Source: Chitinophaga cymbidii (GTDB taxonomy: Bacteria > Bacteroidota > Bacteroidia > Chitinophagales > Chitinophagaceae). Taken from it: a stretch of 64,000 nucleotides of DNA. This document shows positions 1 to 6,538 of this stretch, in pieces (the first letter of the stretch is position 1; each line of letters starts with the position of its first letter). The stretch is from contig NZ_BKAU01000005.1 of NCBI RefSeq assembly GCF_007992715.1, positions 496,001 to 560,000 of the forward strand, written 5' to 3'. Below the pieces are notes generated by a model. It was not told the origin of the DNA, ran no database searches, and was given only the letters and a program-made list of their open reading frames with translations. Made by a program: the position numbers and the translations under genes.

Positions 1-102
1 TACCAGGTTTCCTGCGCGCTGATCATCGGCCAGCGTAAAGCCAGCACAGACCTGAAAACCAGCCTGAACGACACGCTTCGCGAGTTCAATATTGCTGTTT
101 AA
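1..102 (+). CDS. C-terminal end of an unidentified protein (partial)
   Basis: An open frame enters from the left edge and ends at TAA 100-102, giving 33 residues that finish in LREFNIAV. It is cut by the window, so no start or domain can be seen, and I do not recognise the product. It runs in the same direction as the tRNA gene that follows, which has its own promoter. The frame is taken as coding because it is open to the edge and ends just before a clear promoter. Confidence 0.5.
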   Translation, partial: YQVSCALIIGQRKASTDLKTSLNDTLREFNIAV

Positions 103-126
103 CAGTAAAAAAATTCAGTGCGGAAA

Positions 127-157
127 TTTGGAAATAATTGAAAAGTACTTACTTTTG
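127..157 (+). promoter_or_regulatory. Bacteroidota-type promoter of tRNA-Leu
   Basis: TTTG at 127-130 and TACTTTTG at 150-157 are separated by exactly 19 bases. This is the known Bacteroidota housekeeping promoter layout (-33 TTTG, -7 TAnnTTTG). Transcription would begin near 163-165, about ten bases before the tRNA. Confidence 0.8.
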
Positions 158-174
158 CACTCCCTAACACGGTT

Positions 175-261
175 GCCCAGATGGCGAAATTGGTAGACGC
201 ACTGTGTTCAGGTCGCAGCGCCCGCAAGGGTGTGCTGGTTCGAATCCAGTTCTGGGCACCA
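175..261 (+). tRNA. tRNA-Leu (anticodon CAG)
   Basis: The 87-base gene folds as a class II tRNA. The acceptor arms GCCCAGA (175-181) and TCTGGGC (251-257) pair fully, followed by A258 and an encoded CCA (259-261). The anticodon stem CTGTG/CGCAG closes a TTCAGGT loop with anticodon CAG, and a long variable arm (GCCCGCAAGGGTG region) precedes the GGTTCGAATCC T-arm. It reads CUG codons. A matching promoter lies upstream and a hairpin terminator starts right after CCA. Confidence 0.95.
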
Positions 262-304
262 AACGCCTTGTAAATGAATAATTTACAAGGCGTTTTTATT
301 TTGG
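259..304 (+). terminator. Rho-independent terminator of tRNA-Leu; copy 1 of a duplicated element
   Basis: AACGCCTTGTAAA and TTTACAAGGCGTT form a 13-bp stem around a short loop, followed by a T-rich run. The same stem and its flanking CCAAACGCC recur at 942-990, on the other side of the toxin-antitoxin genes. Confidence 0.85.
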
Positions 305-324
305 GAACTTTGGTTATTTGTACG

Positions 325-347
325 TATTTTTGTACTTAAATAAGTAC
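325..347 (+). promoter_or_regulatory. -7 element and operator palindrome of the YefM/YoeB module
   Basis: TATTTTTG at 325-332 fits the TAnnTTTG -7 element. It abuts GTACTTAAATAAGTAC at 332-347, a perfect 7-bp inverted repeat with a 2-base spacer, ending two bases before the antitoxin start codon. YefM-family antitoxins are known to repress their own promoter through short palindromes, so this is the likely operator. No good -33 box was found at the usual spacing. Confidence 0.6.
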
Positions 348-349
348 TT

Positions 350-604
350 ATGAGAGTAGTTAATTATTCCGAATTTCGTAATAACCTCACTGAAAACCTG
401 AACGCAGTAAATGAGGATAGAGAAATCGTTGTGGTTTCCAGAAATCAGGGTAAAAATGTGGTGGTAATGGATCTGGATGAATATAATTCTATCCAGGAAA
501 CATTACATCTGACCAGCACCAAAGCTAACAGGAAAAGGCTGGAAGAGGCAATAGCAGAAATGAATAAGGGGAAATCCGTTAAACATAAACTTATTGAAAA
601 ATAA
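350..604 (+). CDS. yefM: Type II antitoxin, Phd/YefM family
   Basis: This 84-residue protein has the Phd/YefM layout. An N-terminal DNA-binding and dimerisation part starts MRVVNYSEFRNNL and continues through a VVVMDLDEYNSI segment typical of the family (about residues 37-49). A charged C-terminal tail (about 50-84) is the part that wraps and blocks the toxin in known pairs. It neutralises the YoeB mRNA interferase encoded 2 bases downstream and should repress the operon through the palindrome just upstream of its start. The start is the first ATG, two bases beyond the operator. Family assignment is secure from sequence and from the toxin partner. Confidence 0.93.
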   Translation: MRVVNYSEFRNNLTENLNAVNEDREIVVVSRNQGKNVVVMDLDEYNSIQETLHLTSTKANRKRLEEAIAEMNKGKSVKHKLIEK

Positions 605-606
605 GC

Positions 607-864
607 ATGGAGCTGGTCTGGCAGACGAACGCATGGGAAGATTATCTTTATTGGCAGGAACAGGACAAAAAAATCCTTCAGCGCGTTAATGACCTTATTA
701 AAGATACTTTACGCTCTCCCTTTAAAGGGATTGGAAAACCGGAACCCTTGAAGGGAGATCTTTCCGGCTTCTGGAGCCGCCGCATAACTGATGAACACAG
801 GCTGGTATACGCCGTCAAAGACAAGCGGCTGCATATTATTCAATGCAGATTTCATTATCACTAG
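607..864 (+). CDS. yoeB: Type II toxin, YoeB (Txe/YoeB family) mRNA interferase
   Basis: YoeB toxins bind the ribosomal A site and cut mRNA during translation. This 85-residue protein matches the family length and carries the diagnostic stretches KPEPLKG, SGFWSRRIT and EHRLVYAV. The residues known to be catalytic in E. coli YoeB are all in register: E46, R65 and H83, with the C-terminal aromatic Y84, so the toxin looks intact. It follows the antitoxin by two bases, the normal order for translational coupling. The pair lies between two copies of the same terminator hairpin next to a tRNA gene, which suggests it arrived as a small insertion. Confidence 0.95.
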   Translation: MELVWQTNAWEDYLYWQEQDKKILQRVNDLIKDTLRSPFKGIGKPEPLKGDLSGFWSRRITDEHRLVYAVKDKRLHIIQCRFHYH

Positions 865-941
865 GTAACTAACAATGGTTTTAGATGCCAAAGCAATTTT
901 AAATCTGCAAAACCAGTTCGAAAATTGTTTACTAAGAGATG

Positions 942-990
942 CCAAACGCCTTGTAAATGAAAAGTTTACAAGGCGTTTTTTATTTCGGGA
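942..990 (+). terminator. Rho-independent terminator after yoeB; copy 2 of the duplicated element
   Basis: AACGCCTTGTAAA and TTTACAAGGCGTT form the same 13-bp stem as the tRNA terminator, followed by six T. The preceding CCA and the trailing ATTT..GGGA also match copy 1, differing at only a few positions over about 45 bases. Confidence 0.85.
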
Positions 991-1007
991 GTTTTAATTA
1001 TGAATAT

Positions 1008-1259
1008 TCACAACCCAGGCCAGAACACGCCGGGAGGCGGAATAGGGCGTTTGTCATGAGATCGCTGTTCTTCCATTTCATGCTCAGGCAATGGCGCAAT
1101 AGAAGGCTGTGAAATTTGCGCCATACAAAATCCAACTATCATGGCAGCATTAAAAAGCAGTACGCTTAAAACTGTCACCACCGCTGCCCATTGAGCCTGT
1201 GCAGTAGTGGAATTATCTTCAGGGATTTCTTTATAAAAGTATCCGGCATTCTTTTTCAT
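1008..1259 (-). CDS. Small single-span membrane protein, function unknown
   Basis: I do not recognise this 83-residue protein. It has a short hydrophilic N-terminus (about 1-22), one strong hydrophobic segment (about 24-47, containing AAVVTVLSVLLF), and a polar, proline-rich tail that ends PIPPPGVFWPGL. It lies 49 bases downstream of the sigma-factor gene on the same strand and is probably co-transcribed. One transmembrane helix next to an ECF sigma factor is the layout of a small anti-sigma factor, but no anti-sigma domain is visible, so that remains a guess. The ATG start is the only reasonable one. Confidence 0.55.
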   Translation of the reverse strand: MKKNAGYFYKEIPEDNSTTAQAQWAAVVTVLSVLLFNAAMIVGFCMAQISQPSIAPLPEHEMEEQRSHDKRPIPPPGVFWPGL

Positions 1260-1308
1260 AAATAAGTATTTGTTTTTAGTTAGTTAATAAGCACATTTAG
1301 TGAATGGC

Positions 1309-1863
1309 TTATATACATTGTTCTTCCCAAAATTTGCGGACTGCCTGTCGGGCCAGGTATACCTGGGTTTTGACGATGTCGGATGTTAAACCCATGCGGG
1401 CGGCAATCCCGGCATACTTTTCTCCCTCTACGATAGCACAAAAGATCTCGCGCCAGCGTATGGGGTGAATGGCATTTTCCGCTGCGCTGCGAAGTTTAAG
1501 CATATCCTTGTACGTTGGGATATCTTCAAAGTCAGTCGCAGTCAGCGCATCCCCCGCGTCGAGGAGGTACCGCTCTAACTTTTTCTTATTTGCCCGCATA
1601 CTTTCCTGGTAATCCAGCCAGGAATTCCGAACCATCTTCAGCAAATAAGCCCTGGCATTCCTGAATTCCTGAAAATCTTGCTGGTGGCATAGCTCATAAA
1701 GTTTTATATAAAAATCCTGCAAGAAATCTTCCTTATCAGCTTTGTTGCCGCGAAACAATTTGCCCGCATAATCTTTGATATCCTTGTTGAAATTTTTATA
1801 GAGCCTGTCAAAATATCTACCCCCTTCGTTGTCTCCATGGCCAGTGAAATGGTTTTGAAGCAT
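1309..1863 (-). CDS. ECF-type RNA polymerase sigma factor (sigma-70 family)
   Basis: The protein has the two ECF sigma regions. A region 2-like helix set (YFDRLYKNFNKDIKDYAG, then DKEDFLQDFYIKLYE) would bind core polymerase and the -10 element. A region 4 helix-turn-helix near the C-terminus (GEKYAGIAARMGLTSDIVKTQVYLARQAVRKF) would contact the -35 side. The open frame extends upstream to a TTG at 2001, but the ATG at 1863 gives 184 residues, the usual ECF length, so I chose it; the extra N-terminal residues look unlike sigma. No FecR partner is present. The following gene encodes a small membrane protein that could serve as regulator. Confidence 0.8.
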   Translation of the reverse strand: MLQNHFTGHGDNEGGRYFDRLYKNFNKDIKDYAGKLFRGNKADKEDFLQDFYIKLYELCHQQDFQEFRNARAYLLKMVRNSWLDYQESMRANKKKLERYLLDAGDALTATDFEDIPTYKDMLKLRSAAENAIHPIRWREIFCAIVEGEKYAGIAARMGLTSDIVKTQVYLARQAVRKFWEEQCI

Positions 1864-2001
1864 AAATTCTTTCTGATAGTTAATGTATCCATTAATGATC
1901 TCGATTAAGTTTTCATGTATAATTTGTGTACGAAGTCTATTTAGATAAATCGGAGAATCTATAATATAATGACGGAAAATAATTGATAAGGTAACAATCA
2001 A

Positions 2002-2511
2002 AAGGGGAAAATTATTTTCGTTGAGGGGTATCCGGTAGTATAAGTGGTGAATGCGCCAAAATCAGACCTGACACAGGTTACAGCGCATGGGGGTACGTTT
2101 GCGGCAACATGCCGCACCGGGATTAGCCACGTATGGAATACGGGAAAGTAATTGACGCGAACAAACCGGAGCGTCAATAGGGATTTTCTTTAATTGATAA
2201 AAAAACTTGCAGGATGAAATTCACCCTGCTATGTGGTAAGACTGGATTTCTATGCGTTTAGGGTGAGTTGTTTCAAATATATTTGATTTCGTTAACATCA
2301 TGTTAACTCCCGGCTCCATTTCTCCCGGCGGGCCAATTCAGCGTCATTCACTTCATCCGGTACAAACGAACCCAACCTCACCTCACCATCCGGAACATAA
2401 CTCGCGACAATCACACCGGATGCTAACACCATGGAATCCGTCAAATTATAAGGGTGTTTTTCATTATCAATGGAAATCCCGACATTTATCGCTCAAATGA
2501 AGCATCTATAT
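2002..2511. other. Gene-free stretch with several inverted repeats
   Basis: No convincing gene is present. Visible structures are TGCGGCA-ACA-TGCCGCA (2100-2116); ATTGACGC/GCGTCAAT with a 12-base loop (2151-2178); a 10-bp hairpin with one mismatch, GCAGGATGAA/TTCACCCTGC (2209-2229); and GTTAAC-ATCAT-GTTAAC (2291-2307). They may belong to the control region of the divergent flanking genes. No promoter could be placed with confidence. Confidence 0.4.
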
Positions 2512-3357
2512 ATGAAAACGCAAACCTTATTGTGTACGGTCATGCTGGCAGCCGTGATAGGATCTACGGCCTGCAATAACCGGACAGCTTCCACGGAAAC
2601 TGCCACGGATTCAACAACGGCAGCATCCGCCATCAAACTGAAGGAAGCAACTGTTACTTACAAGGACGACACCGCTACGCTGATCGGGTATGTGGTATAC
2701 AACGAAGCCAGCGAACAGCCGCGGCCGGGCGTGCTGGTGGTGCCGGAATGGTGGGGACTGGACGATTATACCCGCAGCCGCGCAAGGCAACTGGCGGAAC
2801 TGGGATACATTGCATTGGCGGTAGACATGTACGGCAATGGCAGGCATGCCGCCACGCCGGACGAAGCGGGTAAGACCGCCGGTGCGTTCTATACCAATGC
2901 CGCACTTATTAAATCCCGCATGGCTGCTGCGCTGGCCGAGATCAAAACTTTTTCCCAAACCGATACTTCCCGAATCGCCGCCATCGGCTACTGCTTTGGC
3001 GGCGCTATGGTGCTGAACGCAGCCAAAATGGGCCTGCCGTTCAATGGCGTGGTGAGCTTCCATGGCAGCCTCGCAGGCGTTACGCCGGACAAGGACCTGC
3101 TCAAATCCAAAATATTGGTGTGCCACGGCGGGGCGGACAAATTCATTTCTCCCGAAGAAGAAGCGCAGTTCAAAAAGGGACTTGATTCTATCGGCGCCGA
3201 CTATACGTTTAAATCATACCCCGGCGCCCTGCATGCCTTCAGCAATCCTGCCGCTACAGCAACCGGGAAGAAGTTCAATCTGCCCATTGCTTACAATGCC
3301 GCGGCGGACAGCGCTTCCTGGCAGGACATGAAAGCATTTTTCGGAAAGATATTCTGA
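2512..3357 (+). CDS. Dienelactone hydrolase-family lipoprotein
   Basis: This alpha/beta hydrolase of the dienelactone hydrolase family is probably an envelope esterase or lactonase; the substrate is unknown. The catalytic triad is visible: nucleophile C161 in GYCFGG, D209 in GGADKF and H241 in GALHAF, with PEWWGLDD (residues about 79-86) as the usual oxyanion-side motif. The ATG at 2512 is preferred because it begins a clean lipoprotein signal with the acylated cysteine at position 21 (GSTAC). The longer frame from 2470 would put unrelated residues ahead of the signal. A threonine- and serine-rich linker follows the cysteine. A methyltransferase gene starts 10 bases downstream, so the two are likely one transcript. 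Confidence 0.85.
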   Translation: MKTQTLLCTVMLAAVIGSTACNNRTASTETATDSTTAASAIKLKEATVTYKDDTATLIGYVVYNEASEQPRPGVLVVPEWWGLDDYTRSRARQLAELGYIALAVDMYGNGRHAATPDEAGKTAGAFYTNAALIKSRMAAALAEIKTFSQTDTSRIAAIGYCFGGAMVLNAAKMGLPFNGVVSFHGSLAGVTPDKDLLKSKILVCHGGADKFISPEEEAQFKKGLDSIGADYTFKSYPGALHAFSNPAATATGKKFNLPIAYNAAADSASWQDMKAFFGKIF

Positions 3358-3367
3358 TCTGTACTTT

Positions 3368-3880
3368 ATGACCATTGAAGAAGCCCGCAGCCTGATCGCA
3401 CCCGCCACCCTGTTGCCTGACCCGGCGCAGCAATGGGCGGACCTGGGCTGCGGAAGCGGAATATTCAGCTATGCGCTTGCCTCGATGTTGCCGTCTGGCA
3501 GCAGTATTGTTTGTGTTGATAAGGACCGGCAGCACATCGATCCTGTTTATAAAAAGGTTTCGTTGCAATTCCGGCAGGCGGACATTGAACGGACCAGTTT
3601 TGAGGCGGGCTCATTGTCCGGTTTGCTGATCGCGAATGCGCTTCACTATGTAAAAGATCAGCCGGCATTTATTGAAAGAACGATGGGCTTGCTTGCTGAA
3701 CGGGCATCCTGGATCATTATCGAATACGACAGTGATGTGCCCAACCCGTGGGTGCCGTACCCGGTGTCTTTTAACAGCCTTAAAAAGCTGTTTGATGGCT
3801 ACGGGACTGTGCGGAAGCTGAACGAACGGCCTTCTGTGTATGGCCGCGCAAATTTATATGCATGCCAGGTGAATAGCTGA
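3368..3880 (+). CDS. Class I SAM-dependent methyltransferase
   Basis: The 170-residue protein has a Rossmann-type methyltransferase core: motif I DLGCGSGIF (residues about 25-33) for S-adenosylmethionine, the acidic strand-2 end CVDKD (about 49-53), and motif IV-like SGLLIANALHY (about 83-93). It is short for the family and has no recognisable substrate domain, so the methyl acceptor is unknown. It starts 10 bases after the dienelactone hydrolase gene and ends just before a strong bidirectional terminator. Confidence 0.8.
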   Translation: MTIEEARSLIAPATLLPDPAQQWADLGCGSGIFSYALASMLPSGSSIVCVDKDRQHIDPVYKKVSLQFRQADIERTSFEAGSLSGLLIANALHYVKDQPAFIERTMGLLAERASWIIIEYDSDVPNPWVPYPVSFNSLKKLFDGYGTVRKLNERPSVYGRANLYACQVNS

Positions 3881-3884
3881 ATGC

Positions 3885-3921
3885 AAAAATGGCCGCTTCG
3901 GAAAGGGAAGCGGCCATTTTT
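3885..3921. terminator. Bidirectional Rho-independent terminator
   Basis: AAAAATGGCCGCTTC and GAAGCGGCCATTTTT form a long near-perfect stem, with A's on the left and T's on the right. It serves the methyltransferase transcript on the plus strand and the PUL 1 transcript (TlpA-like gene, stop at 3939) on the minus strand. Confidence 0.9.
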
Positions 3922-3938
3922 CTATGTTTAACCTGCGG

Positions 3939-5090
3939 TTATTTTATCTTCTCCCGGATCTGGTCCAGCGTCACATTCTCCGCCACCACAATTCCTTTTG
4001 CATCGAGCAGGAACATGGCGGGAATGGCTTTCACCTGGTAAGCGTCCGCAAGGTCCTGACGGTCCAGGTAGCTGTGCCAGGGAAAGTTTTCTTCTTTGTC
4101 GGCTTTCATCCAGTCGGCATCTTTCTTATCGATAGATACACTAATGATTTCCACGTCCTTGCTGTTCTCCGCATAAAATGCTTTCAGCGCAGGCACGGCT
4201 TTGCGGCAGGGCCCGCACCAGGAGGCCCAGAAATCAACTACTACATATTTCTTCCCTTTCGCGATGGATGCGAAGGATACATCAGCAAACGTCAGTGAAG
4301 GAGCTTGCTGGCCGATATAGCTTTTCGGATAGAGGTCCGCGTGCACCACCTGGCCGTAATAGCTTTCTTTCGCTTCTTTGGAGAACTGTTCGAAAAGCGG
4401 CTTTTGTTCCGGTGTGAAATAGCTGAAGTTGGTGAGCATGAGGAACGGCCCCCACCAGGTATCCTTGTTGGCGGTGATCAGGGCGGTGATGGAATCGCCT
4501 ACGGTCTTGAAAAATGCATGTTCTTCTTTTTCGAACTGTTTCCATGCATCTGAAGCCATGATCTCTTTCTGCCGGGCGGTATCCTTTGCGTTGCGGGCTG
4601 CGCTCAGCTCGTCGGTAACGGCTTTGCCGCGTTCATGATAGGCTTCGTACAGTGTGTTCAGGCGGCCGCGCAGGGAGGATTTTTCTTCATACGCCGTATG
4701 CGAGGGGCTGCCTTTCACCTGGATGCCGGTGAAGGAGCGGCCTTTGCCGTCTTTGGCGGGCGTTGCTTTGCCGGTTACGCTGATCTCCGCGTTTTCCACC
4801 ATCAGGTTAAAGCCGCTGTAGCCGCCGTCGGCGATCTTCACGAAGAAGTAGCGCGGGCCGTCTACGCTGCCGGTAAAGGTGAACCGGCCGGATTTTACGG
4901 TGGCGGAGGCAACGGGTTTTTCTTCCTTGTGAGTACCGGAAGGGACCAGTTCCATCACGGTGCCGTCCGGCAGTTCGCTGAAATGCCCGGTGATGGTGTA
5001 TTTCCCTTTATCCTGGAAAGATGAAAATATCACGGCGAGCGCCAGAACGGCCGCGGTGAAGAAGCTTTTACTGAGCAGTGTTTTTCTCAT
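3939..5090 (-). CDS. TlpA-family thioredoxin-like envelope protein with DUF4369-type N-terminal domain
   Basis: This 383-residue exported protein starts with a signal sequence (MRKTLLSKSFFTAAVLALAVIF). A beta-rich DUF4369-like domain (about 30-125, YTITGHFSELPDGTVMEL) and a helical linker (about 130-245) precede a C-terminal TlpA/AhpC-type thioredoxin fold. The redox motif WCGPC lies at about 289-293, and the cis-proline region reads KAIPAMFLLDAKG. It probably reduces or isomerises disulfides in the periplasm. It is the last gene of PUL 1, 6 bases after susD; such thioredoxins often follow SusC/SusD pairs in this group, but the client protein is not known. Confidence 0.88.
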   Translation of the reverse strand: MRKTLLSKSFFTAAVLALAVIFSSFQDKGKYTITGHFSELPDGTVMELVPSGTHKEEKPVASATVKSGRFTFTGSVDGPRYFFVKIADGGYSGFNLMVENAEISVTGKATPAKDGKGRSFTGIQVKGSPSHTAYEEKSSLRGRLNTLYEAYHERGKAVTDELSAARNAKDTARQKEIMASDAWKQFEKEEHAFFKTVGDSITALITANKDTWWGPFLMLTNFSYFTPEQKPLFEQFSKEAKESYYGQVVHADLYPKSYIGQQAPSLTFADVSFASIAKGKKYVVVDFWASWCGPCRKAVPALKAFYAENSKDVEIISVSIDKKDADWMKADKEENFPWHSYLDRQDLADAYQVKAIPAMFLLDAKGIVVAENVTLDQIREKIK

Positions 5091-5096
5091 GATGGG

Positions 5097-6509
5097 TTAT
5101 TGATTTACGTTTTGATGAATGGTTCCGTTGCCGGGATTGTTGATGGCGCCTTGCGGGAAGGGCATCGTCCACATATGCGATCCTGGCGCCAGCGACAGGG
5201 CGTTTCCGTTCTCGGTTTTCGTGAGGGTACGCGCGTATTGCGGTTCTTTGTTGAACCGCCGCATGTCCCCGAACGCTACGATGGAAAAGAGCGTGCCGCT
5301 TTCCTTGGTGCGGCGGATGTAGCCGATGGCTTCATCTGTGGTGGCCGCGGAAAGCGGGGTGTATTGCGCCGGCAGGATGCGTTTTACGCGAACGGCGTTC
5401 AGGGCCTGCATGGCGCCGGGCCAATCTTCTTGCCGTGCCAGGCATTCCGCCTTGATGAGGTACACCTCGGAGGTGGTGATGCCGCCATCGTTAAAGCGGC
5501 CGGTCATAATGCTGTAGTAATAAGTATCCGTTCCAATGGTGCGCAGCTTCCAGCGGCTGAGAAAGCTGGCGTCGCCGGCCTCGAAACGTGCAGCGCGGTC
5601 GGTGCGGATGTTGTATTCCCTTTTGCTGTAGGTAGCATCTTCATGTCCGAAGATATAATTTTCCACGAAATCATACGCGCGCGGTGAAGGCAGGCTGGGA
5701 TATACGCCCGGCTCGTCGATCTGGGCTTTGTAGCTGTTGTAATAGGCCACCCAGTCGAAGAGTTGATCGTTTTGCGCGAGGGCGTCGTTGGCGGAGGCGA
5801 GGGCTTTGTCGTAGTCGCCCATCTGAAGATAAACTCTTGCCAGGAAAGCGTGCGCCGCGCCTTTGGAGCCGTGCAGAATGGTGGCGCCTTCCAGGGGCAG
5901 GTCGGGCAAAGCTTCCGTGACGTTGCGGATGATGTAATCGTACATTTCCTGGATGGTCACCTGCTGGTAGGGCGCCCCGATGTCCGCGCTTTCGATGAGC
6001 GGAACAGAGAGCTTGGTGGCGGCGCTGGAAGCCTCGTAGGTATCCGCGTAATAATTCACGAGCAGGAAGTAGTGCATGGCGCGGCCCAGTTTGGCTTGTG
6101 CTACCAGCATCTTCCGCTCCGCATCCGTAGCTTCGGTAGCTTCCGGCGCGTACTGCACAAGGAGGTTATAGTTGGAAATGGCGGCGTAGGCGGTGTAGTA
6201 GGCGGACTCGTCGCTGTTATTGTAAGTGATCCTGTTTTCACCTTCCTGCCACATATAATTGGCCTTGCTGAGGGGGTTGAAGTTCAGTGCCTCCGTCCGC
6301 TCGAAGCGGTCGTTAAGCAGGTATATCGCCTGCAAATGCGGGTAGCGGTGGTTGCCATACTCGTCGCGCACCAGCGCTTCAAAGTCCGCCAGCGTGGTGG
6401 GCATTTTGCGGCCTTTCGGCACAATGTCGAGATACTTGCTGCAGCCGCTCGTCAGCGCCATACCCAGTACCAGGGCGATGTATATGTTTAATCTGATAAT
6501 TCGTTTCAT
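5097..6509 (-). CDS. SusD/RagB-family outer-membrane lipoprotein (PUL 1)
   Basis: SusD proteins are surface lipoproteins that sit as a lid on the SusC channel and bind the nutrient. The ATG at 6509 starts a lipoprotein signal with the acylated cysteine at 23 (LTSGC), followed by SKYLDIVPKG, a typical SusD opening. Tetratricopeptide-like helices are visible (AHAFLARVYLQMGDYDKALASANDAL), and the usual C-terminal SusD segment reads EVYLIKAECLARQEDWPGAMQALNAVR. Length, 470 residues, is normal. The upstream frame reaching 6563 overlaps the end of susC and adds residues before the signal, so it was rejected. The partner susC ends 29 bases upstream. Confidence 0.92.
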   Translation of the reverse strand: MKRIIRLNIYIALVLGMALTSGCSKYLDIVPKGRKMPTTLADFEALVRDEYGNHRYPHLQAIYLLNDRFERTEALNFNPLSKANYMWQEGENRITYNNSDESAYYTAYAAISNYNLLVQYAPEATEATDAERKMLVAQAKLGRAMHYFLLVNYYADTYEASSAATKLSVPLIESADIGAPYQQVTIQEMYDYIIRNVTEALPDLPLEGATILHGSKGAAHAFLARVYLQMGDYDKALASANDALAQNDQLFDWVAYYNSYKAQIDEPGVYPSLPSPRAYDFVENYIFGHEDATYSKREYNIRTDRAARFEAGDASFLSRWKLRTIGTDTYYYSIMTGRFNDGGITTSEVYLIKAECLARQEDWPGAMQALNAVRVKRILPAQYTPLSAATTDEAIGYIRRTKESGTLFSIVAFGDMRRFNKEPQYARTLTKTENGNALSLAPGSHMWTMPFPQGAINNPGNGTIHQNVNQ

Positions 6510-6538
6510 TGCCTTTTTCTTTTTTAAAGGTTCGATGA

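Noticed and set aside
901-944. Possible tRNA 3'-end remnant (GTTCGAA followed by CCA) before the second terminator
   Set aside because: The distance between GTTCGAA and CCA differs from the real tRNA and no acceptor pairing is present.
2300-2500. 66-codon plus-strand open frame
   Set aside because: Proline- and histidine-rich with no features; it overlaps the upstream region of the lipoprotein gene.
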